From QHXQ01 sp045807745 (GTDB lineage: Bacteria > Acidobacteriota > Blastocatellia > Pyrinomonadales > Pyrinomonadaceae), in NCBI GenBank assembly GCA_045807745.1, contig JBJMGT010000025.1:1-64000 (forward strand): DNA of 64,000 bases. Direction: 5' to 3'. Below, one piece after another: positions 8,706 to 15,620 of this stretch (position 1 is its first letter; every line of letters begins with the position of its first letter). The notes beneath the pieces are model-generated. The model worked only from the letters and a program-made list of their open reading frames with translations. It did not search any database and was not told where the DNA came from. The translations under genes were made by a program, and so were the position numbers.

Positions 8706-10208
8706 ATGAGCGACGCGACCGGGCCGCAGACTGAACCGCCGCCGGCTGACGGCGTCGTGACTAAGAGACATAGACGTGTGCTCTGGCTCAAGTGGGGCGC
8801 GGTCGTGTGTGCCGCGCTCGTTGTGCTGCTCCTGCCGCGCCCGGAAGGGATTACGCCGCAGTCCTGGCATTTGTTGGCGATCTTCGTCGCCACAATTGTC
8901 GGTTCGATTGTGCGCCCCATACCGGGCGGCGCGGTCGTGCTGCTCGGCGTGATCGCGGTGACGTTGACCGGCGCATTGCCGGTTGATCAGGCTTTACGCG
9001 GCTACGCCGATCCGATTGTGTGGCTGGTGCTTGCCGCGTTCTTCATCTCGCGCGCGATGATCAAGACGGGACTGGGGCGGCGCATCGCGCTTCTGTTCAT
9101 CCGCGCTATCGGCCATCGTTCGCTCGGTCTCGGCTACGCGCTGGTCGGCACGGACGTGCTGCTCGCCACCGTCATTCCGACCACGGGCGCGCGCTCCGGC
9201 GGCATCATCTTCCCCATCGCCAAATCAATCGCTGAGACCTACGACTCGCGTCCGGGCGCGACGGCCGAACGGCTCGGCGCGTTCCTGATGACGATGCTCT
9301 ACCAGTGCGAGGTGATCGTCTGCGCGATGTTTTTGACGGGGCAGGCATCGAACCCGATCATCGCGAAGTTCGCCAAGCAATTGACCGGCATCGATCTGAC
9401 TTACAGTCGCTGGCTCGTCGGCGCAATCGTGCCCGCGCTCTGTTCGCTCGCGGTCGTGCCGCTCCTGTTGTTTCGCCTCTACCCGCCGGAGATCAGACAC
9501 ACGCCAGCGGCGGCCGAGTTCGCGGCCGCCGAGTTGCAACGGATGGGCCGGATGACGCGGCCCGAAAAGATCATGCTCACGGTCTTCGCGCTCGTCGCGC
9601 TGCTGTGGATGGCCCCGGCGCTGCCCGCCGTCAACTTCGCGCCGGTCGCGTACCTGCGCGGCATGCACTACGCCGTGGTCGCATTGATCGGCGTCGCCGT
9701 GCTCTTGTTGACAGGCGTGCTCGATTGGGCGGACGCGCTCAACGAGCGGGCCGCTTGGGACGTGTTTATCTGGTATGGCGGCCTCGTGCGGCTGGCTGAA
9801 GCGTTGGGCGAAACCGGCATCACGAAACGCTTCGCCGAAGCGGCGGCCGGCTTCACCGCCGGCTGGCACTGGTGGGCCGCGCTCGCCCTCTTGCTGCTCG
9901 TCTACTTCTACGCGCACTACGCCTTCGCTAGCATCACCGCGCACGCGACCGCGATGTACACGCCTTTCCTCGTCGTCACACTGGCGGCCGGCGCGCCGCC
10001 CATGCTCGCCGTGCTCATGCTCGCCTACTTCTCCAACCTCGACTCCTCGCTGACACACTACGGCAACACCTCCGCGCCCATCTATTTCGGCGCTGGCTAC
10101 GTCAAGCAGCGCACTTGGTGGCGATTGGGCCTCATCGTCTCCGTGCCCAACATACTGATCTGGGCCGCGCTCGGCCTCGCGTGGTGGAAGCTGCTCGGCT
10201 GGTGGTAA
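8706..10208 (+). CDS. DASS-family (SLC13/CitT-like) anion symporter or antiporter
   Basis: This 500-residue inner-membrane transporter resembles the divalent anion:Na+ symporter family that moves di- and tricarboxylates. Around 11-12 hydrophobic helices are visible. Family landmarks are the paired motifs for Na+ and carboxylate binding: VPTTGARSGGIIFPIAKSI in the first half, MFLTGQASNPIIAKFA in the middle, and the second repeat's HYGNTSAPIYFGAGYV. VWLVLAAFFISRAMIKTGLGRRIAL is also typical. The N-terminal 25 residues are a polar cytoplasmic leader. The ATG is preceded by only a weak purine stretch. It is monocistronic; the real substrate (malate, 2-oxoglutarate, citrate or succinate) cannot be chosen from sequence. 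Confidence 0.88.
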   Translation: MSDATGPQTEPPPADGVVTKRHRRVLWLKWGAVVCAALVVLLLPRPEGITPQSWHLLAIFVATIVGSIVRPIPGGAVVLLGVIAVTLTGALPVDQALRGYADPIVWLVLAAFFISRAMIKTGLGRRIALLFIRAIGHRSLGLGYALVGTDVLLATVIPTTGARSGGIIFPIAKSIAETYDSRPGATAERLGAFLMTMLYQCEVIVCAMFLTGQASNPIIAKFAKQLTGIDLTYSRWLVGAIVPALCSLAVVPLLLFRLYPPEIRHTPAAAEFAAAELQRMGRMTRPEKIMLTVFALVALLWMAPALPAVNFAPVAYLRGMHYAVVALIGVAVLLLTGVLDWADALNERAAWDVFIWYGGLVRLAEALGETGITKRFAEAAAGFTAGWHWWAALALLLLVYFYAHYAFASITAHATAMYTPFLVVTLAAGAPPMLAVLMLAYFSNLDSSLTHYGNTSAPIYFGAGYVKQRTWWRLGLIVSVPNILIWAALGLAWWKLLGWW

Positions 10209-10352
10209 CAAAGGTTGCCTGACCAGCTTGACCGTCCGAAACAGGGACGCGCAAACAGTCATTTGTTAAAGCAACTGAGCGCACACCCGCTCATCTAATT
10301 CTCGGTCGCCCTCGCGCGCTTAAAGCACACGAAATCATTGGAGCAAGTATTG

Positions 10353-10736
10353 ATGAAAAAACTGACCCTCGCTATCGCTTTGTCTATCTCCCTCTTGGGC
10401 GCGAGTGCCGCGCTCGCTCAGACCGCTGCGAACGTCCCTAATCGCGGGCACGCGCCGACCCAAGCGGACGGTCTCGGCCGATTAGACCTGCGCGTGGTGG
10501 ACGCAAAGGGCCAGCCCATCAGAGGCGCGAACGCTAAGCTCACATCAAACCGGAGCGGCGGCAACATCTGCGAGACGTGGAACAGCACAGATGCGGCTGG
10601 CGTCGCCGTGCTGCCGCCGCTGCACGTCGGGACGCTCAAACTGACCGTCAAAGCGCCCGGCTATCGCGCGCAGACGCTCAACCTCGCGCCGAGCGCGCTC
10701 GCCCAACCCGTGCGCGTCACGCTCGTGCGCTCGTAA
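10353..10736 (+). CDS. Small secreted carboxypeptidase-regulatory-like domain protein
   Basis: This 127-residue exported protein has a signal peptide MKKLTLAIALSISLLGASAALAQ (hydrophobic core residues 4-20, cleavage after AxA). I chose the ATG at 10353 because GGAG is nearby and a classic MKK leader follows. The mature part is one beta-sandwich resembling the CarboxypepD_reg-like/Cna-B fold: RLDLRVVDAKGQPIRGANAKLTS, then GVAVLPPLHVGTLKLTVKAPGYRAQTLNL. Such domains are usually found at the N-terminus of TonB receptors; here the domain stands alone. Function is unknown. The gene ends at a strong hairpin. Confidence 0.75.
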   Translation: MKKLTLAIALSISLLGASAALAQTAANVPNRGHAPTQADGLGRLDLRVVDAKGQPIRGANAKLTSNRSGGNICETWNSTDAAGVAVLPPLHVGTLKLTVKAPGYRAQTLNLAPSALAQPVRVTLVRS

Positions 10737-10754
10737 GGCAATAAGCAAAGAGTC

Positions 10755-10800
10755 AAAGCCCGTAGCATGTAGCTATTCCTCGCTACATGCTACGGGCTTT
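10755..10800. terminator. Bidirectional hairpin terminator
   Basis: Perfect 19-bp arms (10755-10773 and 10782-10800) enclose an 8-base loop. The arms begin AAAGCCC and end GGGCTTT, giving short A and T tracts on the two sides. It lies between convergent genes ending at 10736 and 10815. The arm contains GTAGCATGTAGC, two diverged heptamers. Confidence 0.8.
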
Positions 10801-10814
10801 ACTTTGAGCACGTG

Positions 10815-11153
10815 TTAGCTCGCGCTGATTTCAACAAGCTGTTCGCCGGAGTTCAGCAACTCAAGAGCTTTAGGCAGAGTCTCTGTCAAGACTTCTTTGA
10901 GGCGCGCGTTTGAAGTGTTACCGCATGTCACCCAGATTACTTGCGGTGGTGGCCCGAATCTATCAAGCAATAACAAGAAGTCGCTATCCTTCGTCATGAC
11001 GACGGAGTTTTCTCGCTTCGCAGCTTGGAATATCTCATGATCTTTAGCGTCGCGCAGGCCCAGATCACGAACGGCCGTCGCATGCACAGAAAAGTTGCTG
11101 CTGATCCAAGCCGCTATCGCGGGCGACATCTGTGCGTCAACCCAAATGATCAT
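10815..11153 (-). CDS. DUF5615 PIN-like protein, probable toxin component
   Basis: This 112-residue protein matches the DUF5615 family of PIN-fold (Mut7-C-like) proteins. Acidic residues sit in the expected places: MIIWVDAQMS (Asp6), RDAKDHEIFQAA, and VVMTKDSDFLLLL (Asp pair). PIN-fold proteins of this type are putative Mg-dependent ribonucleases and are usually paired with a DUF433 gene. Here the DUF433 gene lies directly upstream and overlaps by four bases (ATGA), so the two are translationally coupled. A toxin role is inferred from the pairing, not shown. Confidence 0.85.
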   Translation of the reverse strand: MIIWVDAQMSPAIAAWISSNFSVHATAVRDLGLRDAKDHEIFQAAKRENSVVMTKDSDFLLLLDRFGPPPQVIWVTCGNTSNARLKEVLTETLPKALELLNSGEQLVEISAS

Positions 11154-11374
11154 GCGGCCAGCACCGGATGATCCAACTTCCGCGCAGCGTACTGAAGCGC
11201 GGCCTGCAAATCTTCCATTTCCAGATCAGGCATCTCTTCGAGTATTTGCTCCGCTGTTAGTTTAGCCGCAAATAGATCGAGTACATCAGCCACGCGTATA
11301 CGCATCCCGCGAATACATGGCCGCCCGCCACACTGCTCAGAATTGATCGTGATTCTATCCATAAGATTTGACAT
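11150..11374 (-). CDS. DUF433 antitoxin-like protein
   Basis: This 74-residue DUF433 protein carries the hallmark GGRPCIRGMRIRVADVL followed by LTAEQILEEMPDLEMEDLQAAL, a small winged-helix-like fold. The start at 11374 is chosen because AGGA lies six bases upstream; a start 18 bases further upstream has no ribosome site. As first gene of the pair it would be the antitoxin and autoregulator of the overlapping DUF5615 gene. That role is inferred from family pairing. Confidence 0.85.
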   Translation of the reverse strand: MSNLMDRITINSEQCGGRPCIRGMRIRVADVLDLFAAKLTAEQILEEMPDLEMEDLQAALQYAARKLDHPVLAA

Positions 11375-11422
11375 AATTATCCTGACTATCAAGTCTCTAT
11401 TACGTTAATGTCAATTGCCAAG

Positions 11423-11899
11423 CTACCGAACTTTCCATCTGGTTTTGATGATATAGCCATCCGATTGCCGCAACGTAAGGTTCCCCGCGTCTATTTTTTC
11501 TCTAGCATCTACAGAGGAGCAATGCACAACTCGATGCCCATCACCTATACCATGAATATGTTTTCTCCCACAGAACGGACAAGAATCTGTAGCTGACTCC
11601 TCCGTATCCCTTCTTAGTACAGCATAGGCTCGGAGTCCTATGACCTCATATTCCGGTTCGTCTAATGTTTTAATGAATTCAAGTACCTCATTAGTTGGGT
11701 GATACCACTCTCCTTGCTTCTTATGTGGAGATAACAATTTGTGGATTTCTGTTTCTCGTTTCTTATCGCCGGGTATAGCTTTCAAAAAGGCAAGCATCTC
11801 ATGGTTGCCTGTTTGTAGTTGCTTGATTCTTTTCCACGGCTCGATAGCATAGCCAATCTTAATCGGGCCGTTAATTCCTGATTGCACGAAGTAGATCAT
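11423..11899 (-). CDS. GIY-YIG-like (T5orf172/MUG113-type) protein with C-terminal zinc-ribbon-like motif
   Basis: The 158-residue protein starts MIYFVQSGINGPIKIGYAIEP, the diagnostic opening of T5orf172/MUG113 members of the GIY-YIG nuclease superfamily. It continues with KRIKQLQTGN, the catalytic-type Arg helix, and ETEIHKLLSPHKKQGEWY (conserved Glu and His). The C-terminus has CPFCGRKHIHGIGDGHRVVHC, which may bind a metal. The gene is clearly AT-richer than its surroundings and flanked by no other phage gene, consistent with horizontal acquisition. Such proteins are common in phages and mobile DNA. A DNA target is unknown. Confidence 0.75.
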   Translation of the reverse strand: MIYFVQSGINGPIKIGYAIEPWKRIKQLQTGNHEMLAFLKAIPGDKKRETEIHKLLSPHKKQGEWYHPTNEVLEFIKTLDEPEYEVIGLRAYAVLRRDTEESATDSCPFCGRKHIHGIGDGHRVVHCSSVDAREKIDAGNLTLRQSDGYIIKTRWKVR

Positions 11900-11953
11900 G
11901 GTTACGACCCAATAGAAGAATCAAACTTTATTATGTCGCATAACTTGCTGCGT

Positions 11954-13357
11954 TCAAGAGCGCAACTGAATGTTGTAGGTCTTGATCTTCGAGTTGAGCG
12001 TCGTCGCGTTCATGCCTAAGAGACGTGCGGCTCTCGATTGATGACCGCTAGTCTGTTCTAGGGCGCGGCGGATGAGGTCGATCTCGAAGCGGCGGACTTC
12101 GTCGTAGAAGTCTATACCGTGGGCTACGTCAATCGAGGCGGCATCGGGGCTGGTGGCAGCACCGAGGGCGCGTTGGGGGTCGCAGATGTCGGTCGGGAGA
12201 CATTGGCGCGTGATCTCGTCGCCGGGGGCGATGACGACGGCGCGCTCGATGACGTTCTCCAACTCGCGCACGTTGCCGGGCCAAGTGTAGGACTCCATCA
12301 GCGCCAACACGTCGGGCGCGATCTGTTCGGAGACGTGGCGGGCGTTCTCTTCGTTGTACTTGCGGATGAAATGCTGCGCGAGCGGGAGGATGTCTTCGCG
12401 GCGTTCGCGCAAAGGTGGCAGTTCAATCGGCACGACGGCCAGACGATAATATAAATCTTCGCGGAACGCGCCCTGCCGCACGGCCTCTTTCAGATCGATG
12501 TTGGTGGCGGCGATGATGCGCACGTCCACGCGGCGCGGCGTGGTGTCGCCCAAGGGCGTAAACTCGCGCTCTTGAATCACACGGAGCAAACGCGCTTGTG
12601 TCTCAGGTGGGATGTCGCCGATCTCGTCGAGGAAGATCGAGCCGCCGTCGGCGACTTCAAACATGCCCTTCTTCGCCGCGACCGCGCCGGTGAATGCGCC
12701 GCGCGTGTGCCCGAAGAGTTCCGATTCGAGCAGCCCCGAAGGGATGTTCGACGAGTTGACCGGGATGAAAGTCTTGGCCGCGCGCGGACTCTGTTCGTGT
12801 ATGGCGCGCGCGACGAGTTCTTTACCTGTGCCGGACTCGCCGGTGATCAAGACAGTCGAGCGCGCGGGCGCGACCTGATCGACGAGTTGAAAGATGGCCT
12901 GCATGCGTTCGCTGCGCCCGACGATTTCGCCGCGTTTGAGTGTGCGGCTTAAGGCACGCCGCAGCGTCTGTCGCTCTTCGTCTTTGCGGCGGCGCTTGAT
13001 GCCGGCGGCGACCTGCGCCGTCACCTGCTCGTTCTGAAACGGTTTGCGGATGATGCCGAACGCGCCGCGCTCCCAAGCGGCGACGGCCGTATCGAACGTC
13101 GCGTATGCGGTGATCATCAGGACGACCGCGTCCTCGTCCACCTTCAACAACTCTTCGAGCGCGCCGAGGCCCCCCATGCCGGGCATGGACACGTCCATCA
13201 ACACGGCGTCGTAGGCGCGCCGCCCGTAAGCCTCCAGCCCCTCTTCGCCCGTCTTGGCGAGATCGACGCGATAGCCTTCCGCCGAGAGCAACGTCTCCAG
13301 CACATCGCGCATGATCTCCTCGTCGTCCACGACGAGCACTGAACCCTTTTTCGCCAT
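11954..13357 (-). CDS. NtrC-family sigma-54-dependent response regulator
   Basis: The 467-residue protein has the three standard NtrC domains. The receiver domain (residues 5-125) has phosphoacceptor Asp55 in AVLMDVSMPG. The AAA+ domain has Walker A ITGESGTGKELVARAIH, the sigma-54 contact loop GAFTGA, and the arginine finger region LRERREDILPLAQHF. The Fis-type helix-turn-helix has HQSRAARLLGMNATTLNSKIKTY at the C-terminus. It activates transcription from sigma-54 promoters after phosphorylation. The start was set at 13357 because the upstream 12 codons come from the adjoining repeat. The likely partner is the histidine kinase at 15621-18596, on the same strand two genes upstream. Target genes are not evident here. 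Confidence 0.92.
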   Translation of the reverse strand: MAKKGSVLVVDDEEIMRDVLETLLSAEGYRVDLAKTGEEGLEAYGRRAYDAVLMDVSMPGMGGLGALEELLKVDEDAVVLMITAYATFDTAVAAWERGAFGIIRKPFQNEQVTAQVAAGIKRRRKDEERQTLRRALSRTLKRGEIVGRSERMQAIFQLVDQVAPARSTVLITGESGTGKELVARAIHEQSPRAAKTFIPVNSSNIPSGLLESELFGHTRGAFTGAVAAKKGMFEVADGGSIFLDEIGDIPPETQARLLRVIQEREFTPLGDTTPRRVDVRIIAATNIDLKEAVRQGAFREDLYYRLAVVPIELPPLRERREDILPLAQHFIRKYNEENARHVSEQIAPDVLALMESYTWPGNVRELENVIERAVVIAPGDEITRQCLPTDICDPQRALGAATSPDAASIDVAHGIDFYDEVRRFEIDLIRRALEQTSGHQSRAARLLGMNATTLNSKIKTYNIQLRS

Positions 13358-13366
13358 GAGGTAATT

Positions 13367-13463
13367 AAAGCAGTGACAAGTGACGAGTGACAAGTGACGA
13401 GCTAACAGCTAATCGCTAATAGCTTCTCTTGTCACTTGTCACTCGTCACTTGTCACTGCTTTT
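13367..13463. repeat. Heptamer palindrome, GTGACGA family, with a second heptamer array in the loop
   Basis: Arms run AAAGCAGTGACAAGTGACGA inward on the left and end TCGTCACTTGTCACTGCTTT on the right. The core at about 13401-13425 is a different heptamer array (GCTAACA, GCTAATC, GCTAATA). The palindrome separates the NtrC gene from the upstream secreted-protein gene and carries that gene's stop codon. Confidence 0.9.
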
Positions 13464-14487
13464 GTCTGCCTTGATAGACGCGTTGCGATCTGACGGTTGC
13501 GAGTATGCGGCGCGTGCCGCGGACGCGCCGGCCGCGTTCGGCCGTGACTAGGAGATCGAACTGGCTTGCGTCCATGCCGCGTGCGCGCGTGTAGGTGTCT
13601 GTGTTGTTCAGCCCACGGCGCGGGAGACTGCCAAGATAGACGGAGCGCCCAGCGGGTGTCGTGCCCCAGAGCACGTAGCGGCTTGCGCCGAAACGCGCGG
13701 GCGCGGGCACATGCCCGAAGCGCGCCCGGACGTAGGCTGTGCCATCCGCTGTCGCGACCCGCGCCGAGCCGCGTGCGCGGCGCGCGGCTCGGCGCACACC
13801 GACCAACGTTATCTCGCGCGCGTTGGCTTCGCCAGCGAGCAGGTTATCGATACTCGTGAAGAAGTCGTCAGTCGCAGCCGCGCCGCGCTTGGCGCGGACG
13901 ATGGGCGGCGTTAACGAAGACGTATGCGTGGTCGCGACGGCGGGCGCGGGCGTGGGGACGATGCGCGGACGTGGCGCGGTGTCGGCCGTCGCGCGCACGG
14001 GCACGGCGGGCGCGGGGAAGAGCGCGGTGACTTCGTTGGCGCGGGTGGAAAAGACGGGCGCGCCGCCGGGATGATCGACGTGTGCGTTCTCCTCGGCCGT
14101 GACGATCAGGCTGTAGCGTTCGAGCGGTGCGGGGTGCGCAAACTCAAGCTTGGCATTGCCGCGCGCGTCGCGGCGCAGTTCACCTAAACGGAGTATGCGC
14201 CCGCCCGTCGCCCAAGCAAGATAGACGTGCGCCGTCGGCGCAAGCGCGCTCGGCGGCGGCAGATTGTTCGCGGTCAAGCGCACGCGCCCGCCCCGCGCGC
14301 TCGGCTCAATCTCAAGCTGCGCCGTCGCGCCCGCCGTGAACGAGCGCAGCCGCAACAGCAGCGCATGCTCCGGCGCGTGCGCGTCGCCGGCCGCCGCGCC
14401 GACCGTCAACCAACATAGCGCGGCGCACACACTTGTGAGCACACACCAGTAAGCGCCCCGCCTCAACAGCCTGCGACCCGTTGTCAT
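13453..14487 (-). CDS. Hypothetical secreted or membrane-anchored protein with two related beta domains
   Basis: This 344-residue protein starts with an N-terminal hydrophobic segment (about residues 13-33, ending GAAAG) that acts as signal peptide or anchor. Two similar beta-rich segments follow. The first includes HVYLAWATGGRILRLGELR and YSLIVTAEENAHVDHPGG. The second includes SRYVLWGTTPAGRSVYLGSLP and FDLLVTAERGRRVRG. The pattern (polarity, W-x-x-x-x-G-R, LGxL, LIVTAE) resembles the extracytoplasmic domain of RskA-type anti-sigma factors, but no anti-sigma N-terminus is present. A Pro/Thr/Ala linker joins them. Its stop codon and last residues (RQKQ) lie in the palindrome at 13367-13463. 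Function is unknown. Confidence 0.7.
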   Translation of the reverse strand: MTTGRRLLRRGAYWCVLTSVCAALCWLTVGAAAGDAHAPEHALLLRLRSFTAGATAQLEIEPSARGGRVRLTANNLPPPSALAPTAHVYLAWATGGRILRLGELRRDARGNAKLEFAHPAPLERYSLIVTAEENAHVDHPGGAPVFSTRANEVTALFPAPAVPVRATADTAPRPRIVPTPAPAVATTHTSSLTPPIVRAKRGAAATDDFFTSIDNLLAGEANAREITLVGVRRAARRARGSARVATADGTAYVRARFGHVPAPARFGASRYVLWGTTPAGRSVYLGSLPRRGLNNTDTYTRARGMDASQFDLLVTAERGRRVRGTRRILATVRSQRVYQGRQKQ

Positions 14488-14697
14488 GCCGTTTTAGACC
14501 TGTTGTTGAATTGTTAGAACTGGAACGGCGCAGAGCTTAGCACCAAGTGCGGGAAAGAAAAAGAGAGAACACCGGCCGCACGGATTAACGTTAGAGTTGA
14601 CCAGGCGCTGCGATTTGCAACAACCCTCGAAGCACAGAACAAGTTTAGAAAGAATTATCCGCGCTCCGGTCCAACGACATGTTATGTCCGCGCTAAG

Positions 14698-15360
14698 TCA
14701 GGCGTCCAACTTATCCGAAATCAGTTCACGGCAAAAGTCTATCGCGCCCTTAACATCATTCAAGTCGAATTCGCCCCATTGTGCATGGGTCGCCTTTGTG
14801 CGTACATGAGCACCAACCCGCGCTCGCTTAGCTTTTGTCTGCGAGATCACATCTGCCTTAGCGAGTGCACTTATCAAGTCATCAAGCTTTGCACCCTTTT
14901 GAGGGATTTTATACTTGTCGCAGATTCGTCGAATTGTGTCCTCGAAGACTACGCCTGCGATAACACCTGACTCATTCTTTCGTCCCTCCTTGTAATAGGC
15001 TTCACTATGATCAAGGAAATCATCAAAGGCTTCCGCACGGACACGATCAGCTACAGATGATAGAAGGCCAGCCTCAATATCAACTAAAAGGTGTGACAGG
15101 AGATCAGTCAATTCTCCCACTGCCGTGTGAGACATAAGACCACGTTTAGACTTTGCAATCTCTTCTGCTCTTCTGCGATACGCAGTGTCTGGATTAGGAC
15201 AAACAATCTCAATTACATTTTGAGATGGAGCAAGCCACGCGATGCACTGCTGCATGTGTTCCGGAGAGTGAACTTGGTCGTGTTGATTACCACGACGTAA
15301 TTGCTGGCCCATCGCAATCACCTTTGCAATGCGCTCTTTCACGTTTTCCTCTACTGCCAT
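14698..15360 (-). CDS. Accessory hypothetical protein, DUF4145/HEPN-like C-terminus
   Basis: The 220-residue protein has a good AGGAG ribosome site before ATG 15360. The first part is charged and helical (NVKERIAKVIAMGQQLRRG). The C-terminal 90 residues, with SGVIAGVVFEDTIRRICDKYKIP, KLDDLISALAKADVISQTKAKRARVGAHVRTKATH and FDLNDVKGAIDFCRELI, are arranged like DUF4145/HEPN-type nucleic-acid-associated helical domains. The usual R-x-x-x-x-H is present in approximate form. Its base composition is AT-richer than the neighbouring genes, and it interrupts the kinase/regulator pair. It may be a defence-type or mobile cargo gene; this is inference. Confidence 0.6.
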   Translation of the reverse strand: MAVEENVKERIAKVIAMGQQLRRGNQHDQVHSPEHMQQCIAWLAPSQNVIEIVCPNPDTAYRRRAEEIAKSKRGLMSHTAVGELTDLLSHLLVDIEAGLLSSVADRVRAEAFDDFLDHSEAYYKEGRKNESGVIAGVVFEDTIRRICDKYKIPQKGAKLDDLISALAKADVISQTKAKRARVGAHVRTKATHAQWGEFDLNDVKGAIDFCRELISDKLDA

Positions 15361-15620
15361 ACTAAAAACTCCTAACTATTTACCAGCCAATCAAGGGTTA
15401 AAGCTTTAATTAACCGGTTGCGAGCGAACAGCATTCAATGTATACCGCAAGGAAAATGATGGAAGGATCGCTATCGGGCGGTCGGGTTGAATGAGTTGCT
15501 CGGCTGCCGATTCGCTGAAATGCATTAGTTACCTTAGTTATACCTACACTGTTGCCTAGAAGCCCATCAGAGCATCGGTTTGAGATTTCAATCTGTACTC
15601 GCAAGTTTTTGCATCTGCGG

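Noticed and set aside
9225..10262. A 345-codon minus-strand frame
   Set aside because: Antisense to the DASS transporter, Arg/Glu/His-rich with no recognisable domain.
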